Assembly: GCA_026981975.1 (NCBI GenBank)
Contig: JALSHV010000011.1
Location: 1 to 64,000 of the forward strand
Source: Aquificaceae bacterium
GTDB lineage: Bacteria; Aquificota; Aquificia; Aquificales; Aquificaceae
DNA length: 64,000 nucleotides
Direction: 5' to 3'
A program made the translations under genes and the position numbers. Positions 29,065-37,731 of the stretch are shown piece after piece. How positions within the stretch are numbered: the stretch's first letter is position 1; every line of letters starts with the position of its first letter. The notes under the pieces are model-generated. The model ran no database searches, was not told the DNA's origin, and saw only the letters and a list, made by a program, of their open reading frames with translations.

Positions 29065-29355
29065 ATGCTTAACTCTACCCGTAAGCTGATCGCAGAATGT
29101 CTTTCCGACGCTCAGCTTGTCTTTATATTCGGCTATACTCCTTGGGCTACTTACATACATGTTGATGGGATCAAAACCATAGAAATAACGGAAGATCATG
29201 ATTTCCAAAGGACACATTCAGCAAGGTGGACCGTAATAGAGGTGCTTGAAAGTGGCGGGTATAAAATAACCTCCGACTCTATGATAGATGCTGATAACAG
29301 GCCCCTCTCTAAGATAGTCCGGACTGTAGATGAGGTGATAGACTTGCTTTCCTGA
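29065..29355 (+). CDS. Unknown early phage protein
   Basis: 96 residues, not recognised. A mixed alpha/beta pattern with a central HVDGIKTIEITEDHDFQ and a C-terminal helix (TVDEVIDLLS). Good Shine-Dalgarno (GGAGGAG). It is the last gene of the control region, before operator O3. Confidence 0.6.
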   Translation: MLNSTRKLIAECLSDAQLVFIFGYTPWATYIHVDGIKTIEITEDHDFQRTHSARWTVIEVLESGGYKITSDSMIDADNRPLSKIVRTVDEVIDLLS

Positions 29356-29374
29356 TCCTCCCTTACTTTTCCTA

Positions 29375-29403
29375 TTGACAGATAACGGATAAATCGTTAT
29401 TAT
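29375..29403 (+). promoter_or_regulatory. Early promoter with operator O3
   Basis: TTGACA (29375-29380), 17 bases, TATTAT (29398-29403): near-consensus and probably very strong. The perfect inverted repeat ATAACG-N7-CGTTAT at 29382-29400 fills the spacer and is identical in all 19 bases to O1. It would drive the recombination and replication genes. Confidence 0.85.
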
Positions 29404-29434
29404 ATTATCTAACAAACTAAAGGAGGTGGAAGTT

Positions 29435-30460
29435 ATGAAGGCTATTGAAAGGCTGGAAACGAACGGAAGCATAAGGGAGGAGGAGCTTCAGAGGTTTATT
29501 GAGCTCACTCTTGGACCGCAACTCAAAGGCTTCCCAAAAGAGCAGATTTTAGCCGCTTTACAGGTAGCTAAGGTGAATAATCTCAATCCATGGAAGCGAG
29601 AGGTGTATTTTATTCCCTACACATTACGGAACAAGAAGGGGGAGATAATAGACAGGAAGATAGAGATCGTAACTTCTTACACGGTTTATATATCAAGAGC
29701 TTCTGCGTCTGGGTTGCTGAACGGATTTAAGGTAGATGTAGACTCCAAAGGACAGTGGGCAAAAGTAACTATATACAGGAAGAACTGGGACCACCCCTTT
29801 GAGTGGATTGTCTTTGCTGATGAGGTCAAAAGAGACACTAAAACGTGGGAGCAGATGCCCAAGTTTATGCTGAGAAAGGTTGCTATCTCGCAGGCGTTCA
29901 GGTTAGCATTCCCCGAAGTGATAGCCGGGCTTCCCTATACAAGGGAAGAGCTTCTTGGTATTGACAATGACAGCAGCGGTAATACTTCAGATAATAACGT
30001 TTTGAACGTGATTACAGAAAGCGAAGATATCAACACAGAAAGCGAAGATACCAGCAAGGTTAGGTTTGTGGAAAGTCTTTTCAATAAATATCCGGAGCTC
30101 GCCAAGGAAGTTATCCAGAAATATGTGGCTGGAGAAGACGTTGTTGTAGAAAGTGTTGAAGATGCTTATAGTATATGGGAAGAAAGCAAAGGTATAGCCA
30201 ACGATCTTCTTCCTGACTTTGCCACTGGCAAACAGAGGAAAAAAATCAAAGTTGAAGTAAACAAGCTCGGCTGGGAAAAAGAAACATACAGGACCTTTCT
30301 AAAGAATACATATGGAGTCAGTTCGTCCTTAATCCTCTCTAAGGAGGAAGCTTCTGACTGTATAGAAAGACTTACAAACCTTCAGACACTTAAAAAGGCT
30401 TCCGAAGCAGAACCCCCCGAAGAGTTTGAACAGTTTGAGAATTGCGAAGCAGGTCAGTGA
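29435..30460 (+). CDS. bet: Bet/RecT-family single-strand annealing protein
   Basis: Phage recombination annealase. The N-terminal half matches the Bet family (KVNNLNPWKREVYFIPY, IVTSYTVYISRASASGLLNGF, MLRKVAISQAFRLAFPEVIAGL). The C-terminal domain, ATGKQRKKIKVEVNKLGW..YGVSS..LSKEEASDCIE, is a small helical module often joined to such proteins. I chose ATG 29435 (341 residues), 8 bases after AAAGGAGG. No partner exonuclease of lambda-Exo type is next to it. Confidence 0.88.
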   Translation: MKAIERLETNGSIREEELQRFIELTLGPQLKGFPKEQILAALQVAKVNNLNPWKREVYFIPYTLRNKKGEIIDRKIEIVTSYTVYISRASASGLLNGFKVDVDSKGQWAKVTIYRKNWDHPFEWIVFADEVKRDTKTWEQMPKFMLRKVAISQAFRLAFPEVIAGLPYTREELLGIDNDSSGNTSDNNVLNVITESEDINTESEDTSKVRFVESLFNKYPELAKEVIQKYVAGEDVVVESVEDAYSIWEESKGIANDLLPDFATGKQRKKIKVEVNKLGWEKETYRTFLKNTYGVSSSLILSKEEASDCIERLTNLQTLKKASEAEPPEEFEQFENCEAGQ

Positions 30461-30471
30461 GGAGTGCGTAA

Positions 30472-32133
30472 ATGTTTGCGGAGGTAAGAGGGGAAGAAAT
30501 ACACTGCTACAACGCTTACGATGTTAAGGACGTGCTTAAATCGTACGGTTTCAGGTTCAACCCCGAGACCAAGTCCTGGTACGCTCCCTATACGGAGGAG
30601 CACAGGAGCATAGTGGAAAGTCTCGGGTTCAGGATTTATTCCAACGGAAACAAGAAGCTCAAGCCAGCTCTTGAACAAGCTTTGAAAGAGATGTATCCGA
30701 CAGCTCTTGATCATCAGATCCTTGCTGCCGGACTCGCTATTCAGGAGAAAAGCTTTCTTATAGGGGATGAACCCGGAGTGGGGAAGACCTACACCGCTAT
30801 TATCTACCTTGACTATCTGCTCTACACAGGAAAGATAGACTACGGTCTCGTTATATGCCCCGCTTCTATAAAGCACCAGTGGAGGTCGGAGTTCTCCAAG
30901 TGGGTTAACAGTTCCGTAATAGTTCTGGAAGGAGACAGGCACCAGAGGAGGAAGCAGTTCACCCTTGTAAAGCATCCGAGTTTCATACCTGTTTTTGTCG
31001 TCAACTTTGAACTTTTGCTTTCCAAGGATGTTATCTCCACTTTTAAGGAGCTTCCTCCCAACAGGTTTGCCATCGTGATAGATGAGGCTTCAAGGCTTAA
31101 GAACAGAGGTTCCAAAACGTATCAAGCTATCAAGAAGTTAACTAAAAGAACCCAGTGGAAGCTTGCACTAACGGGGACACCCATAGAGAACTCTCTTGTT
31201 GAGTTCTTTAACATAGCTAAACTTCTGAGAGAAGATTTTATGACCGTTGAGGAGTTTGAGGAAAGGCACCTTGAATACTTCATGCTCAACCTGTCTAATG
31301 TCCCCTTTCCTATCAAAAAAGTCAAGCGGTTCAAAAATTTGAGAGAGTTCGTCCTTCGTATCAGCCCTTTTTACATCAGGAGAAAGAAAAGCGACGTCAA
31401 GGACATGCCCGAGCTTATAAGGTATGTAAGGGAGATTCCCCAGAGTAATCTTCAGGCTGAGTTGGAGCGATTCATAGTTTCCCTGGCTGAAGACAAGTCG
31501 GGAGTACAGGCTTTGTCCGCCCTGACCCTCTTGAGAGAAGTGTGCGATGATCCGAGGCTCCTTTTAGAATCCGATTCTCCTTCAGCTCTTGAGGTGGTAG
31601 GGAAGTTCGGGGAAAAGATCCGGGCTATAAAGTCCGATCCTCCCAAGTTCGGTGAGCTTGAGGACATACTTGAAACTCACAAAGGACAGAAAGTTCTTGT
31701 ATTTACAGATTTCGCAAAGATGGCTAAGAGGATAGCCAGGAAATTCGGTGCTGTCTCTGTAACCGGAGATCTGCCCGCAAATGTAAAAGCTTCAAGGATA
31801 GGAAGGTTCAAAACGGATCCCGAGACCAATCTTCTCGTTGCTACGGATACCATGAGCTACGGGGTATCTCTTGATGAGGTTAATGTGGTGGTTCACTTTG
31901 ATGTTCCATGGAGTCTGGGAAAGGTTATCCAGAGAACAGACAGGATCTATAGGGTTTCGTCCACAAAAACTAAATACGTCTATTTCCTCGTCAGCGAAGG
32001 GATAGAAAAGAAAGTCTGGGAAGTCCTCTCTTCTAAGGAAGATCTTTTCAGGAAGGTAGTTGACGGGGAAATTCTGGACAGGGATCTTCAGCAAGAGATC
32101 CTTAAGGCTGTTTTCAGGAGGGTCAGAGTATGA
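30472..32133 (+). CDS. SNF2-type superfamily 2 helicase
   Basis: 553 residues. After a HARP-like N terminus (SYGFRFNPETKSWYAPYTEEH) come Walker A GDEPGVGKTYTA (about 98-109), VIDEASRLKN (DExx), LTGTPIENS (motif III) and a helicase C domain ending in VPWSLGKVIQRTDRIYRV (motif VI, QRxxRxxR-like). Roles in phage replication or recombination fork remodelling are known for this group. It lies between bet and the replication genes, and the ATGA overlap with the next gene implies coupling. Confidence 0.88.
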   Translation: MFAEVRGEEIHCYNAYDVKDVLKSYGFRFNPETKSWYAPYTEEHRSIVESLGFRIYSNGNKKLKPALEQALKEMYPTALDHQILAAGLAIQEKSFLIGDEPGVGKTYTAIIYLDYLLYTGKIDYGLVICPASIKHQWRSEFSKWVNSSVIVLEGDRHQRRKQFTLVKHPSFIPVFVVNFELLLSKDVISTFKELPPNRFAIVIDEASRLKNRGSKTYQAIKKLTKRTQWKLALTGTPIENSLVEFFNIAKLLREDFMTVEEFEERHLEYFMLNLSNVPFPIKKVKRFKNLREFVLRISPFYIRRKKSDVKDMPELIRYVREIPQSNLQAELERFIVSLAEDKSGVQALSALTLLREVCDDPRLLLESDSPSALEVVGKFGEKIRAIKSDPPKFGELEDILETHKGQKVLVFTDFAKMAKRIARKFGAVSVTGDLPANVKASRIGRFKTDPETNLLVATDTMSYGVSLDEVNVVVHFDVPWSLGKVIQRTDRIYRVSSTKTKYVYFLVSEGIEKKVWEVLSSKEDLFRKVVDGEILDRDLQQEILKAVFRRVRV

Positions 32134-33773
32134 GAAACAGTCCTGTAATTCGTGTGCCTAACAGTCGGGTTGTGGTTCTTAGGGAGGATCTTATTAGTGC
32201 TTGCGATGGGGCTTTGGAAACAGCCGTTTTTATATCCCTTCTTGAGTACTGGACCACCGTCAAGCGAAGGATGAAAAATCAGATAGAGCATGAAAACAAA
32301 GCCCGGGAGCAGGAAGGTCTTCCCCCCCTTCCTCTTGATGAAGAAGACTTTGAGTGGGTGTATAAAACATACGAAGAATGGATTGAGGAGAGCCTCGGAC
32401 TTCTGACACGGCACTCTTTGAAAAAAGCTATCAGACACGCCCAGGAACTCGGGTTTGTATCTATACGCAGAAATCCGAAGTATCGGTGGGATAAGACGCA
32501 CCAGTACCGTCTGAACGTTGATGCTCTGAATAGGAAACTTGAAGAGGTGGTTCAAACCCTTGAAACACATGATAGGTCGTCAGCGACCTATCGTAAGAAC
32601 GAATTCGTCCTATCGGAAAGCAGAAATCGTCCTATGGAAGGGTTGAATTCGTCCTATGGAAAGGTCAAAACCGACCCAGCAATACCAGAGATTACTATAC
32701 AGAGATTACATACAGAGAAAGAGAATATAGAAAGGGAAGATACTTACGTATCTTCCGATACCCTTGAAAGGGTATCATCCAATAATACCCACCCTCCCAC
32801 CCCCGGCAACCATACAGACTCACAAAGTAGTTCCTCCTATGTAGAGGAGACAACCAGTAAAGAAGGGGGCGGGGTGCGGGACCCGGTTTTCGACGGACTC
32901 ATTGAAGTGCTCCAGGGAAAAACCTCAAGGCTTACTGAGTGGGTTGAAGCTGTTGAAGAGATTCACAGTAAGGTGGGATGGGATGAGAGAGCTAACCGGT
33001 ATCTCGGAGAGCTTATAGAGAAAACCTTTATTACCCCTAAGCGTCTGCTTTCTGTTCTGAACGGCAGGTCCGGGGAGATAGCGAAGAAGTATGGAACGCA
33101 TCACTGTCTGAAGCTTATTCTTGACAGGGTTAATACAGCTGTTGAGTCCGGGGACAGGAAAACGAAAACCCTTATAGGAGAGTTAACTCTCAAGAACCAC
33201 AGGAAGCTTGAGCTTGACCCTAAGGTGGTGTACGACGTGTATGTTGCAGCTGTGGAGAGGTTTCCGGAATTCCGCCCTATCCCGTGGTCAGAGACCCTCA
33301 GGAGGCGGATCCTGGAGATAATGAAGAGGTCAGCGAGGTTCAGGGATATTGGTTTTTGGGAAAAGCTTTTCAGAAAAGCCCGCGATTATGTAGCTTATTT
33401 GAGTGAGCGGAAGAAAGGGGAGCAAACGAGGGATCTCTTCTGGATACTGAACGACAAGGTTTTTGAGTGGATAGAAGCTGATACGAGAAAGGAATTTGCG
33501 ATTGTGACTATTAAGCTGGGTGAGAAGTTCATCAACGACCTTAAAGAACGTCTTGAGGAGCAGGTTCTTGAAGTATTGAAAAAGGACATGTTTGCCAGCG
33601 TGGCCAGCTACTCAAAGAACGGGGATGGTCTTTTGCTGTCTGCGTGGAAGCCCTCTCCTTTAGTGCAAGCTTTGGACAAGGCTGGCAGTGTTGAGCGATT
33701 TCTTGAAGTGTTTTACAGACCTGAGTATGTTCAAAGGATTTTTAAGGAGGTAAAGAAAGATGGGGAAACTTGA
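32130..33773 (+). CDS. Phage replication-organiser-like protein
   Basis: 547 residues. The N terminus (1-130) reads as a winged-helix DNA-binding domain (GALETAVFISLLEYWTTVKRR, YEEWIEESLGLLTRHSLKKAIRHAQELGFVSI), typical of phage replisome organisers and DnaD-like initiators. A low-complexity, Ser/Thr-rich linker (about 180-260) leads to a helical C-terminal half. Its place just before the DnaB helicase supports a role in origin recognition or helicase loading. No DnaD signature was certain. Confidence 0.7.
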   Translation: MRNSPVIRVPNSRVVVLREDLISACDGALETAVFISLLEYWTTVKRRMKNQIEHENKAREQEGLPPLPLDEEDFEWVYKTYEEWIEESLGLLTRHSLKKAIRHAQELGFVSIRRNPKYRWDKTHQYRLNVDALNRKLEEVVQTLETHDRSSATYRKNEFVLSESRNRPMEGLNSSYGKVKTDPAIPEITIQRLHTEKENIEREDTYVSSDTLERVSSNNTHPPTPGNHTDSQSSSSYVEETTSKEGGGVRDPVFDGLIEVLQGKTSRLTEWVEAVEEIHSKVGWDERANRYLGELIEKTFITPKRLLSVLNGRSGEIAKKYGTHHCLKLILDRVNTAVESGDRKTKTLIGELTLKNHRKLELDPKVVYDVYVAAVERFPEFRPIPWSETLRRRILEIMKRSARFRDIGFWEKLFRKARDYVAYLSERKKGEQTRDLFWILNDKVFEWIEADTRKEFAIVTIKLGEKFINDLKERLEEQVLEVLKKDMFASVASYSKNGDGLLLSAWKPSPLVQALDKAGSVERFLEVFYRPEYVQRIFKEVKKDGET

Positions 33774-33939
33774 ATTCAAGAAATTGATCAAAACGCTTAA
33801 GAGGATCTGGGAAGCGTTACCAAAAAACTGGGACTTTACTGCACAGCAACGGATTTGGCGAAGAAGATATGAGAATTACATAAGAATGTTAGAAAAAAGC
33901 GAGGGAGAAAAAAGTAGAAAAGCAAGTCAAGGGAACTGA
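33760..33939 (+). CDS. Small basic protein, unknown
   Basis: 59 residues, with aromatic and basic content (WEALPKNWDFTAQQRIWRRRY). It starts inside the previous gene (14-base overlap) 9 bases after AAGGAGG and stops one base before the next ATG. Good translation signals support it. The function is not recognised. Confidence 0.6.
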   Translation: MGKLEFKKLIKTLKRIWEALPKNWDFTAQQRIWRRRYENYIRMLEKSEGEKSRKASQGN

Positions 33940-33940
33940 T

Positions 33941-34111
33941 ATGAGAGACAGGAATGCTGGGAAGGTAACGCTTTTCCATGTGTGTATGGGTGGTGCTGAG
34001 CATAGAGCCTTCCGGTTTTTTGATGACAAAGCTCTGAACCTTTTAGTAGCAGCGTCCATGCTTGAGAGCGAAACGAGATGTATGGTAGCAGGGCGTGGGA
34101 GTATGCTCTAA
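33941..34111 (+). pseudogene. N-terminal fragment of the TGT/DpdA-like gene
   Basis: 56 codons beginning with KVTLFHVCMGGAEHRAF, which looks like the start of a transglycosylase-like barrel (a beta strand followed by a gene-family HxxxG/GxEH-type turn). The frame ends at 34111, just where the next reading frame, one base out of phase, takes over. Adding one base in the overlap (34066-34108) would join the two into one protein of about 280 residues. It may be a frameshift mutation, a sequence error or two separately translated pieces. Confidence 0.5.
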
Positions 34112-34776
34112 ATCCTGAAAAGGTCCTTGAAATCCAGCTGCAGATAGATCCTGATGTGATAGCTCACGTTGATATACCCTGCGAGATAGAAATACTCCGT
34201 AGACTCGGAACGAATAGACCGACTGCTATCTCCCAGACTGTCTACAATGCTCTCTGGATAGTTGAGAAGAAAGAGTCTGGAGACGAAAGATTAAAGAACC
34301 GAATAGTTGTTATTGGAGTTCAGGGATATACGAAGGAAGATTACGGGCGTTGCTTAGAGCAGTATCGGAATTTCGGCTTTTTTGATCTGGATCCTGCAAA
34401 GTACTGGTTTGCGATTGGTAGCGTTTGTATGAGAAAGCCTCCTGAGCTTTACAGGATAGTTGAATTTGTGAGGGCAAGCATTCCTGATGAGTATCATGTC
34501 CACTGCTATGGTATAGCTAACCCCGTGTGGGTTCTGGAGCTCGGGAGATTTGGAGTTAATTCTGTTGACAGTGCAACAGGGACCTATGCGGCTGGAATGT
34601 TTCGTTTTATAGATGTAGGAGGGCAACGGAAAATACTCAAACTGAAAAGGAAGAACAAGTATATGTTCGCTGCTCTTACGGCTTTTAATTGGATGAGTCT
34701 TGAGATCCAGATAGAGGATGGAGTACAGGTTGAACAACAGCACCTTTTTGCAGATTGTGAGGTGTGCTGGAGATGA
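34078..34776 (+). CDS. tRNA-guanine-transglycosylase-like (DpdA-like) protein, main part
   Basis: 232 residues of a TGT-superfamily barrel: VLEIQLQIDPDVIAHVDIPCEI, VVIGVQGYTKEDYGRCLEQYRNFGF, WFAIGSVCMRKPP, HVHCYGIANPVWVLEL and GVNSVDSATGTY. The Asp of VDSAT sits where TGT has its nucleophile. In phages this family (DpdA) puts 7-deazaguanines into DNA. The N-terminal strand and the DSGA-type motif are missing from this frame and seem to lie in the upstream fragment. No queC/D/E genes are in the window. It overlaps dnaB as ATGA. Confidence 0.65.
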   Translation: MYGSRAWEYALNPEKVLEIQLQIDPDVIAHVDIPCEIEILRRLGTNRPTAISQTVYNALWIVEKKESGDERLKNRIVVIGVQGYTKEDYGRCLEQYRNFGFFDLDPAKYWFAIGSVCMRKPPELYRIVEFVRASIPDEYHVHCYGIANPVWVLELGRFGVNSVDSATGTYAAGMFRFIDVGGQRKILKLKRKNKYMFAALTAFNWMSLEIQIEDGVQVEQQHLFADCEVCWR

Positions 34777-36134
34777 TAGAGCTGAAGCCTTCTTATGATG
34801 AGTCAGCTGAGAGAGCTGTTCTCGGAACGATGCTTGCAGATCCTGAGAGTATACCCACCGTTGTTGAATACCTTTCTGAAGAAGACTTTTACTTAGAGGA
34901 ACACAGGCTTCTTTTCAGCATAATACTTAAGCTCTGGCAGGAGCACGGTACCAATTGGGATGAAATAGTCCTGCGCGATCGCTTAAAGAAGGAAGGTTTA
35001 GAGGAAAGGCTTCCTTTTGATTGGATAATAGGTGTATTTGAAGAGGCAGCCCCTTTGAAAACTTTAGAAACAGCGTGTAATGTTGTGAAGGAGCATTCTG
35101 ATAAGAGGAAGCTTGGAGACATTATTCTCAAGTCAGTTGCCAGCCTAAAGAAGGGAGTGCCGTCTGCGGAAATTATCAGAAGTGTACTTGACAGCTTTCT
35201 GAAGGTTGCAGGAGACCTTGAATCAATATATGATAAGGCTAAGATAGTGAGGCTTGTATCTGAGTACGTTGAGGAGGCAAGGAACAGAACTTCCTTTTAC
35301 ACGGGAATCCCTTCTGGTTTTGATGTGATAGATGAAGCGACGAACGGTTTTAGGGGAGGGGAGATGATTGTCGTGGGAGCAAGACCAGGGGTTGGGAAAA
35401 CCACATTCCTTGTGACTCTTCTTGAAAATTTCAGGTTACAGGGAAAGAAGGTGGCGTTTTTCTCTTTGGAGATGCCTCCTATAGCTTTGGGTTTGAAGAT
35501 CGCTTCTATGGTAACAGGGATTTCTTTTGAGAAGCTTTTGTCCGGGTACTTTACGGATGAAGAGTATGATTCTTTTCTTGAGAAGCTTGTAGCATACGCC
35601 AAGGATGAAACTCCTGTATACATAGATTTCCGGAAACACAATCATCGCAGTCTCCTTGCGGCTCTTTATTTCCTCAAGAAAAAGGCGGATATTGATATCG
35701 TGATGATTGATTACTTCCAGCTTGTAGATGTGAAACCCGGCAGGGGAGAGAGTATGAAGGATGCATATTCAAAGCTCAGTACAGATCTTAAGAACCTGGC
35801 AAAACAGCTGGACATTCCTATCATCGTAGCTTCTCAGCTGAAGAGGGAAGCGGAGAAGAAAGACAAACCTCCGACGATAGGAGACTTGAAGGAAACTGGA
35901 CAGCTTGAACAGGATGCTGATCAGATATTCCTGATGTGGAGGAATGATAAGAATGAAGAGGTGGTGAACGTTAGACTTGCAAAGAACAGGCTTCTGGGGA
36001 AGACGGTCAAGTTTGAGCTTGAATTTGATAAGAGCACTCACAGCTACCGGATCAAAGGACGAGAATCTGTGTTGAAAAACGAAACCTATCATAATGGAGA
36101 GTTTTCCAATGATTGGGAGGAAATACCTTTTTAA
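34773..36134 (+). CDS. dnaB: Phage replicative DNA helicase, DnaB type
   Basis: Hexameric 5'-3' helicase. N-terminal domain ESAERAVLGTMLAD..IPTVVEYLSEEDFYLEEHRLLF; C-terminal RecA-like domain with P-loop GARPGVGKTTFLVTLL, DIVMIDYFQLV (Walker B), IPIIVASQLKREAEK and LKETGQLEQDADQIFLMWR. I chose the ATG at 34773 (453 residues), which overlaps the upstream stop; a GTG at 34764 is possible. The family is intact, so the phage brings its own helicase besides the host's. Confidence 0.95.
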   Translation: MIELKPSYDESAERAVLGTMLADPESIPTVVEYLSEEDFYLEEHRLLFSIILKLWQEHGTNWDEIVLRDRLKKEGLEERLPFDWIIGVFEEAAPLKTLETACNVVKEHSDKRKLGDIILKSVASLKKGVPSAEIIRSVLDSFLKVAGDLESIYDKAKIVRLVSEYVEEARNRTSFYTGIPSGFDVIDEATNGFRGGEMIVVGARPGVGKTTFLVTLLENFRLQGKKVAFFSLEMPPIALGLKIASMVTGISFEKLLSGYFTDEEYDSFLEKLVAYAKDETPVYIDFRKHNHRSLLAALYFLKKKADIDIVMIDYFQLVDVKPGRGESMKDAYSKLSTDLKNLAKQLDIPIIVASQLKREAEKKDKPPTIGDLKETGQLEQDADQIFLMWRNDKNEEVVNVRLAKNRLLGKTVKFELEFDKSTHSYRIKGRESVLKNETYHNGEFSNDWEEIPF

Positions 36135-36136
36135 AC

Positions 36137-36164
36137 TTGACAATAACGTTTTATCTGTTATTAT
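36137..36164 (+). promoter_or_regulatory. Early promoter with operator O4
   Basis: TTGACA (36137-36142), 16 bases, TATTAT (36159-36164). The operator ATAAC-N9-GTTAT is at 36143-36161, with one CG step lost from the right half, so it is slightly weaker than O1/O3. It lies directly after dnaB. Confidence 0.75.
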
Positions 36165-36182
36165 ATCTATGGAGGTTAGCAT

Positions 36183-36491
36183 ATGAGGAGCACAAGCCTG
36201 GGTATTTATCTTTCGCCTGCTGTGAAGGAAGAGTTAAAGAGGGTTGCGGAAAGAAAAGGGAAAAGCTTCAGTCAGGTGGTGATGGAGATAGTAAAAGAGG
36301 GTTTAGAAGAGGTGTCGCCTGAGGAGATAAAGAACACTGGTTCACCCACAAGCATCAGCGTTTCTCCTGAGATGTATGACTTTCTCAGGGAGTACGCAAG
36401 TCGTCATGGGTTTCTGGTTGGTTATGTAATCCGCAAACTTTTGGAAAGGTGGTACTGGAGGCACAAGCACCCTACTCTGGTGGAGGGGTAG
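36183..36491 (+). CDS. Tandem ribbon-helix-helix regulator
   Basis: 102 residues with two ribbon-helix-helix-like units: TSLGIYLSPAVKEELKRVAERKGKSFSQVVMEIVKEG (about 4-40) and TSISVSPEMYDFLREYASRHG.. (about 57-92). A single chain with two units could bind as a monomer. First gene after operator O4 with a clear GGAGG, so it may be a regulator acting early. Confidence 0.7.
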   Translation: MRSTSLGIYLSPAVKEELKRVAERKGKSFSQVVMEIVKEGLEEVSPEEIKNTGSPTSISVSPEMYDFLREYASRHGFLVGYVIRKLLERWYWRHKHPTLVEG

Positions 36492-36493
36492 CC

Positions 36494-36856
36494 GTGGGAG
36501 ACAAAAGCTGGAAACAGTGGGAGAGGGAAGTTGCCTCCTGGTTTGGAGGATACAGGAATCCTCTAAGTGGGAGGAACAACAGAGACGATAAGGGCAGAGA
36601 GAGAATCGGTGACATCATTGGCGTTGATGGACTTGTTATAGAGTGCAAACTTCTCAAGGCTGTAGCTCCTATCAGGAGGGCAAAAGAAACTGCAAAGCTT
36701 GCTAAAAGGTATGGAAGAGGATTTGTCCATGTGGAGCGAGAGAAGGGAAATAAGAAGTTGGTTTGTTTTGTGGTTGATATAAATACCGCAAGGAAGTTTG
36801 CTGAGCTCCTGTCTAAGGAGGGGAGGATTGACAGCAATGAAGAAAGTAAGAGTTAG
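36494..36856 (+). CDS. PD-(D/E)xK nuclease, possible Holliday-junction resolvase-like
   Basis: 120 residues from the GTG at 36494, which follows the upstream stop by 2 bases and has GGAGGGG in front. The active-site pattern is visible: GDIIGVDGLVIECKLLK gives D...ExK. Preceding residues (KSWKQWEREVASWFGGYRNPLSGRNNRDDKG) match small phage PD-(D/E)xK proteins of resolvase or VRR-like type. It could supply the nuclease missing beside bet. Not fixed to one family. Confidence 0.7.
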   Translation: MGDKSWKQWEREVASWFGGYRNPLSGRNNRDDKGRERIGDIIGVDGLVIECKLLKAVAPIRRAKETAKLAKRYGRGFVHVEREKGNKKLVCFVVDINTARKFAELLSKEGRIDSNEESKS

Positions 36857-37277
36857 CCTTGTCTTCCCGGAGGATCTGTATCTGGATCTCAAGAGGGTTG
36901 CGGAGGAAAATGCGGAGTCACTGTCATCGCTTGTTGTAGATGCTCTCAGGAACCTTTACGACGGGGACTACGTAGCTCTCAGAAAAGACGTCTCAGAGGA
37001 ACTGGACAAGCTCCAGCTCAGCAGATGTGAAGCCTTTGAGCTTGTGAACAACATCCTCAGAAAGTACTTTGACGGTTGCCTTGTAGAGGTTCCTTACGAC
37101 AGGCTTGGTGCGGAGGGTGGAAGCGCAGCTGTTAAGGAATCTGAAGGGTTGCTGATGATAAAGACCTTGGAAGGGGTTATGAGGGCGTATGCCGGTAAGC
37201 ATTATGTGGTCAGAGGGATACGCAACGAATTCTACGCTGTAGATAAAGAGATTTTTGAGGCTACTTATGAGGAGTGA
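36837..37277 (+). CDS. Ribbon-helix-helix protein with C-terminal extension
   Basis: 146 residues from ATG 36837. The N terminus KKVRVSLVFPEDLYLDLKRVAEENAESLSSLVVDALRNL reads as a CopG-like ribbon-helix-helix. The rest is unknown. It starts inside the nuclease gene (20-base overlap) 10 bases after GGGGAGG. Confidence 0.65.
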   Translation: MKKVRVSLVFPEDLYLDLKRVAEENAESLSSLVVDALRNLYDGDYVALRKDVSEELDKLQLSRCEAFELVNNILRKYFDGCLVEVPYDRLGAEGGSAAVKESEGLLMIKTLEGVMRAYAGKHYVVRGIRNEFYAVDKEIFEATYEE

Positions 37278-37283
37278 AGGAAG

Positions 37284-37616
37284 ATGGAGAGGGTGTTTTT
37301 AGAAAGTAAAGCAATTGTTAATCCTTTTAACGCTACTGAAAGTGGAGTGGAATGGCTTTTTATACCAGAGGAGTTTGTATATGGGTTTAGATTCTATAGC
37401 ACTGGAGGGAGTGGGGTCAGAGTTGAGGTTTTGGTATTTCCTATTGGACTTTCCGTAACACCATCTATACTTTGCGATAGATACTTTGAAACAATGGAAG
37501 AAGCTCAGGAGTGGGTAAAGAAAACCTTTCCTAACGTGTGCAGTCCGATAACTAAAATCAAGAGACCGCCAGCGACGAAGCCGGAACCCACTAAGGGTAT
37601 AGCTCAGGAGGGATAG
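37284..37616 (+). CDS. Unknown phage protein
   Basis: 110 residues, not recognised. Beta-rich with a Gly-Ser turn (YSTGGSGVRVEVLVFPIG) and a Lys/Pro-rich tail (KIKRPPATKPEPTKG). It starts 6 bases after the preceding gene behind GAAGGAAG. Confidence 0.55.
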   Translation: MERVFLESKAIVNPFNATESGVEWLFIPEEFVYGFRFYSTGGSGVRVEVLVFPIGLSVTPSILCDRYFETMEEAQEWVKKTFPNVCSPITKIKRPPATKPEPTKGIAQEG

Positions 37617-37617
37617 G

Positions 37618-37731
37618 ATGCTTGCAACACGAAAGGCGGAAGGCTTTTGGATGGTAAAGAGTGGAACGATATGCCTTTCAATGCGGGGGTTGTTGGATGA
37701 TAGTGGTGTTGGTCAGCGGCGGAAAGGATAG
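37618..37731 (+). CDS. Possible 37-residue leader ORF
   Basis: An ATG directly after the previous stop, 6 bases behind AGGAGG, opens a 37-codon frame that runs into the next gene in another phase. The signals are good but the product is unremarkable. It may serve to couple translation into the PAPS-reductase-like gene, whose own start has a poor ribosome site. Confidence 0.3.
   Translation: MLATRKAEGFWMVKSGTICLSMRGLLDDSGVGQRRKG

Noticed and set aside
33941-34776. Programmed -1 frameshift to join the two DpdA-like frames
   Set aside because: No X-XXY-YYZ heptamer or following structure is visible in the overlap; a mutation or sequence error is simpler.
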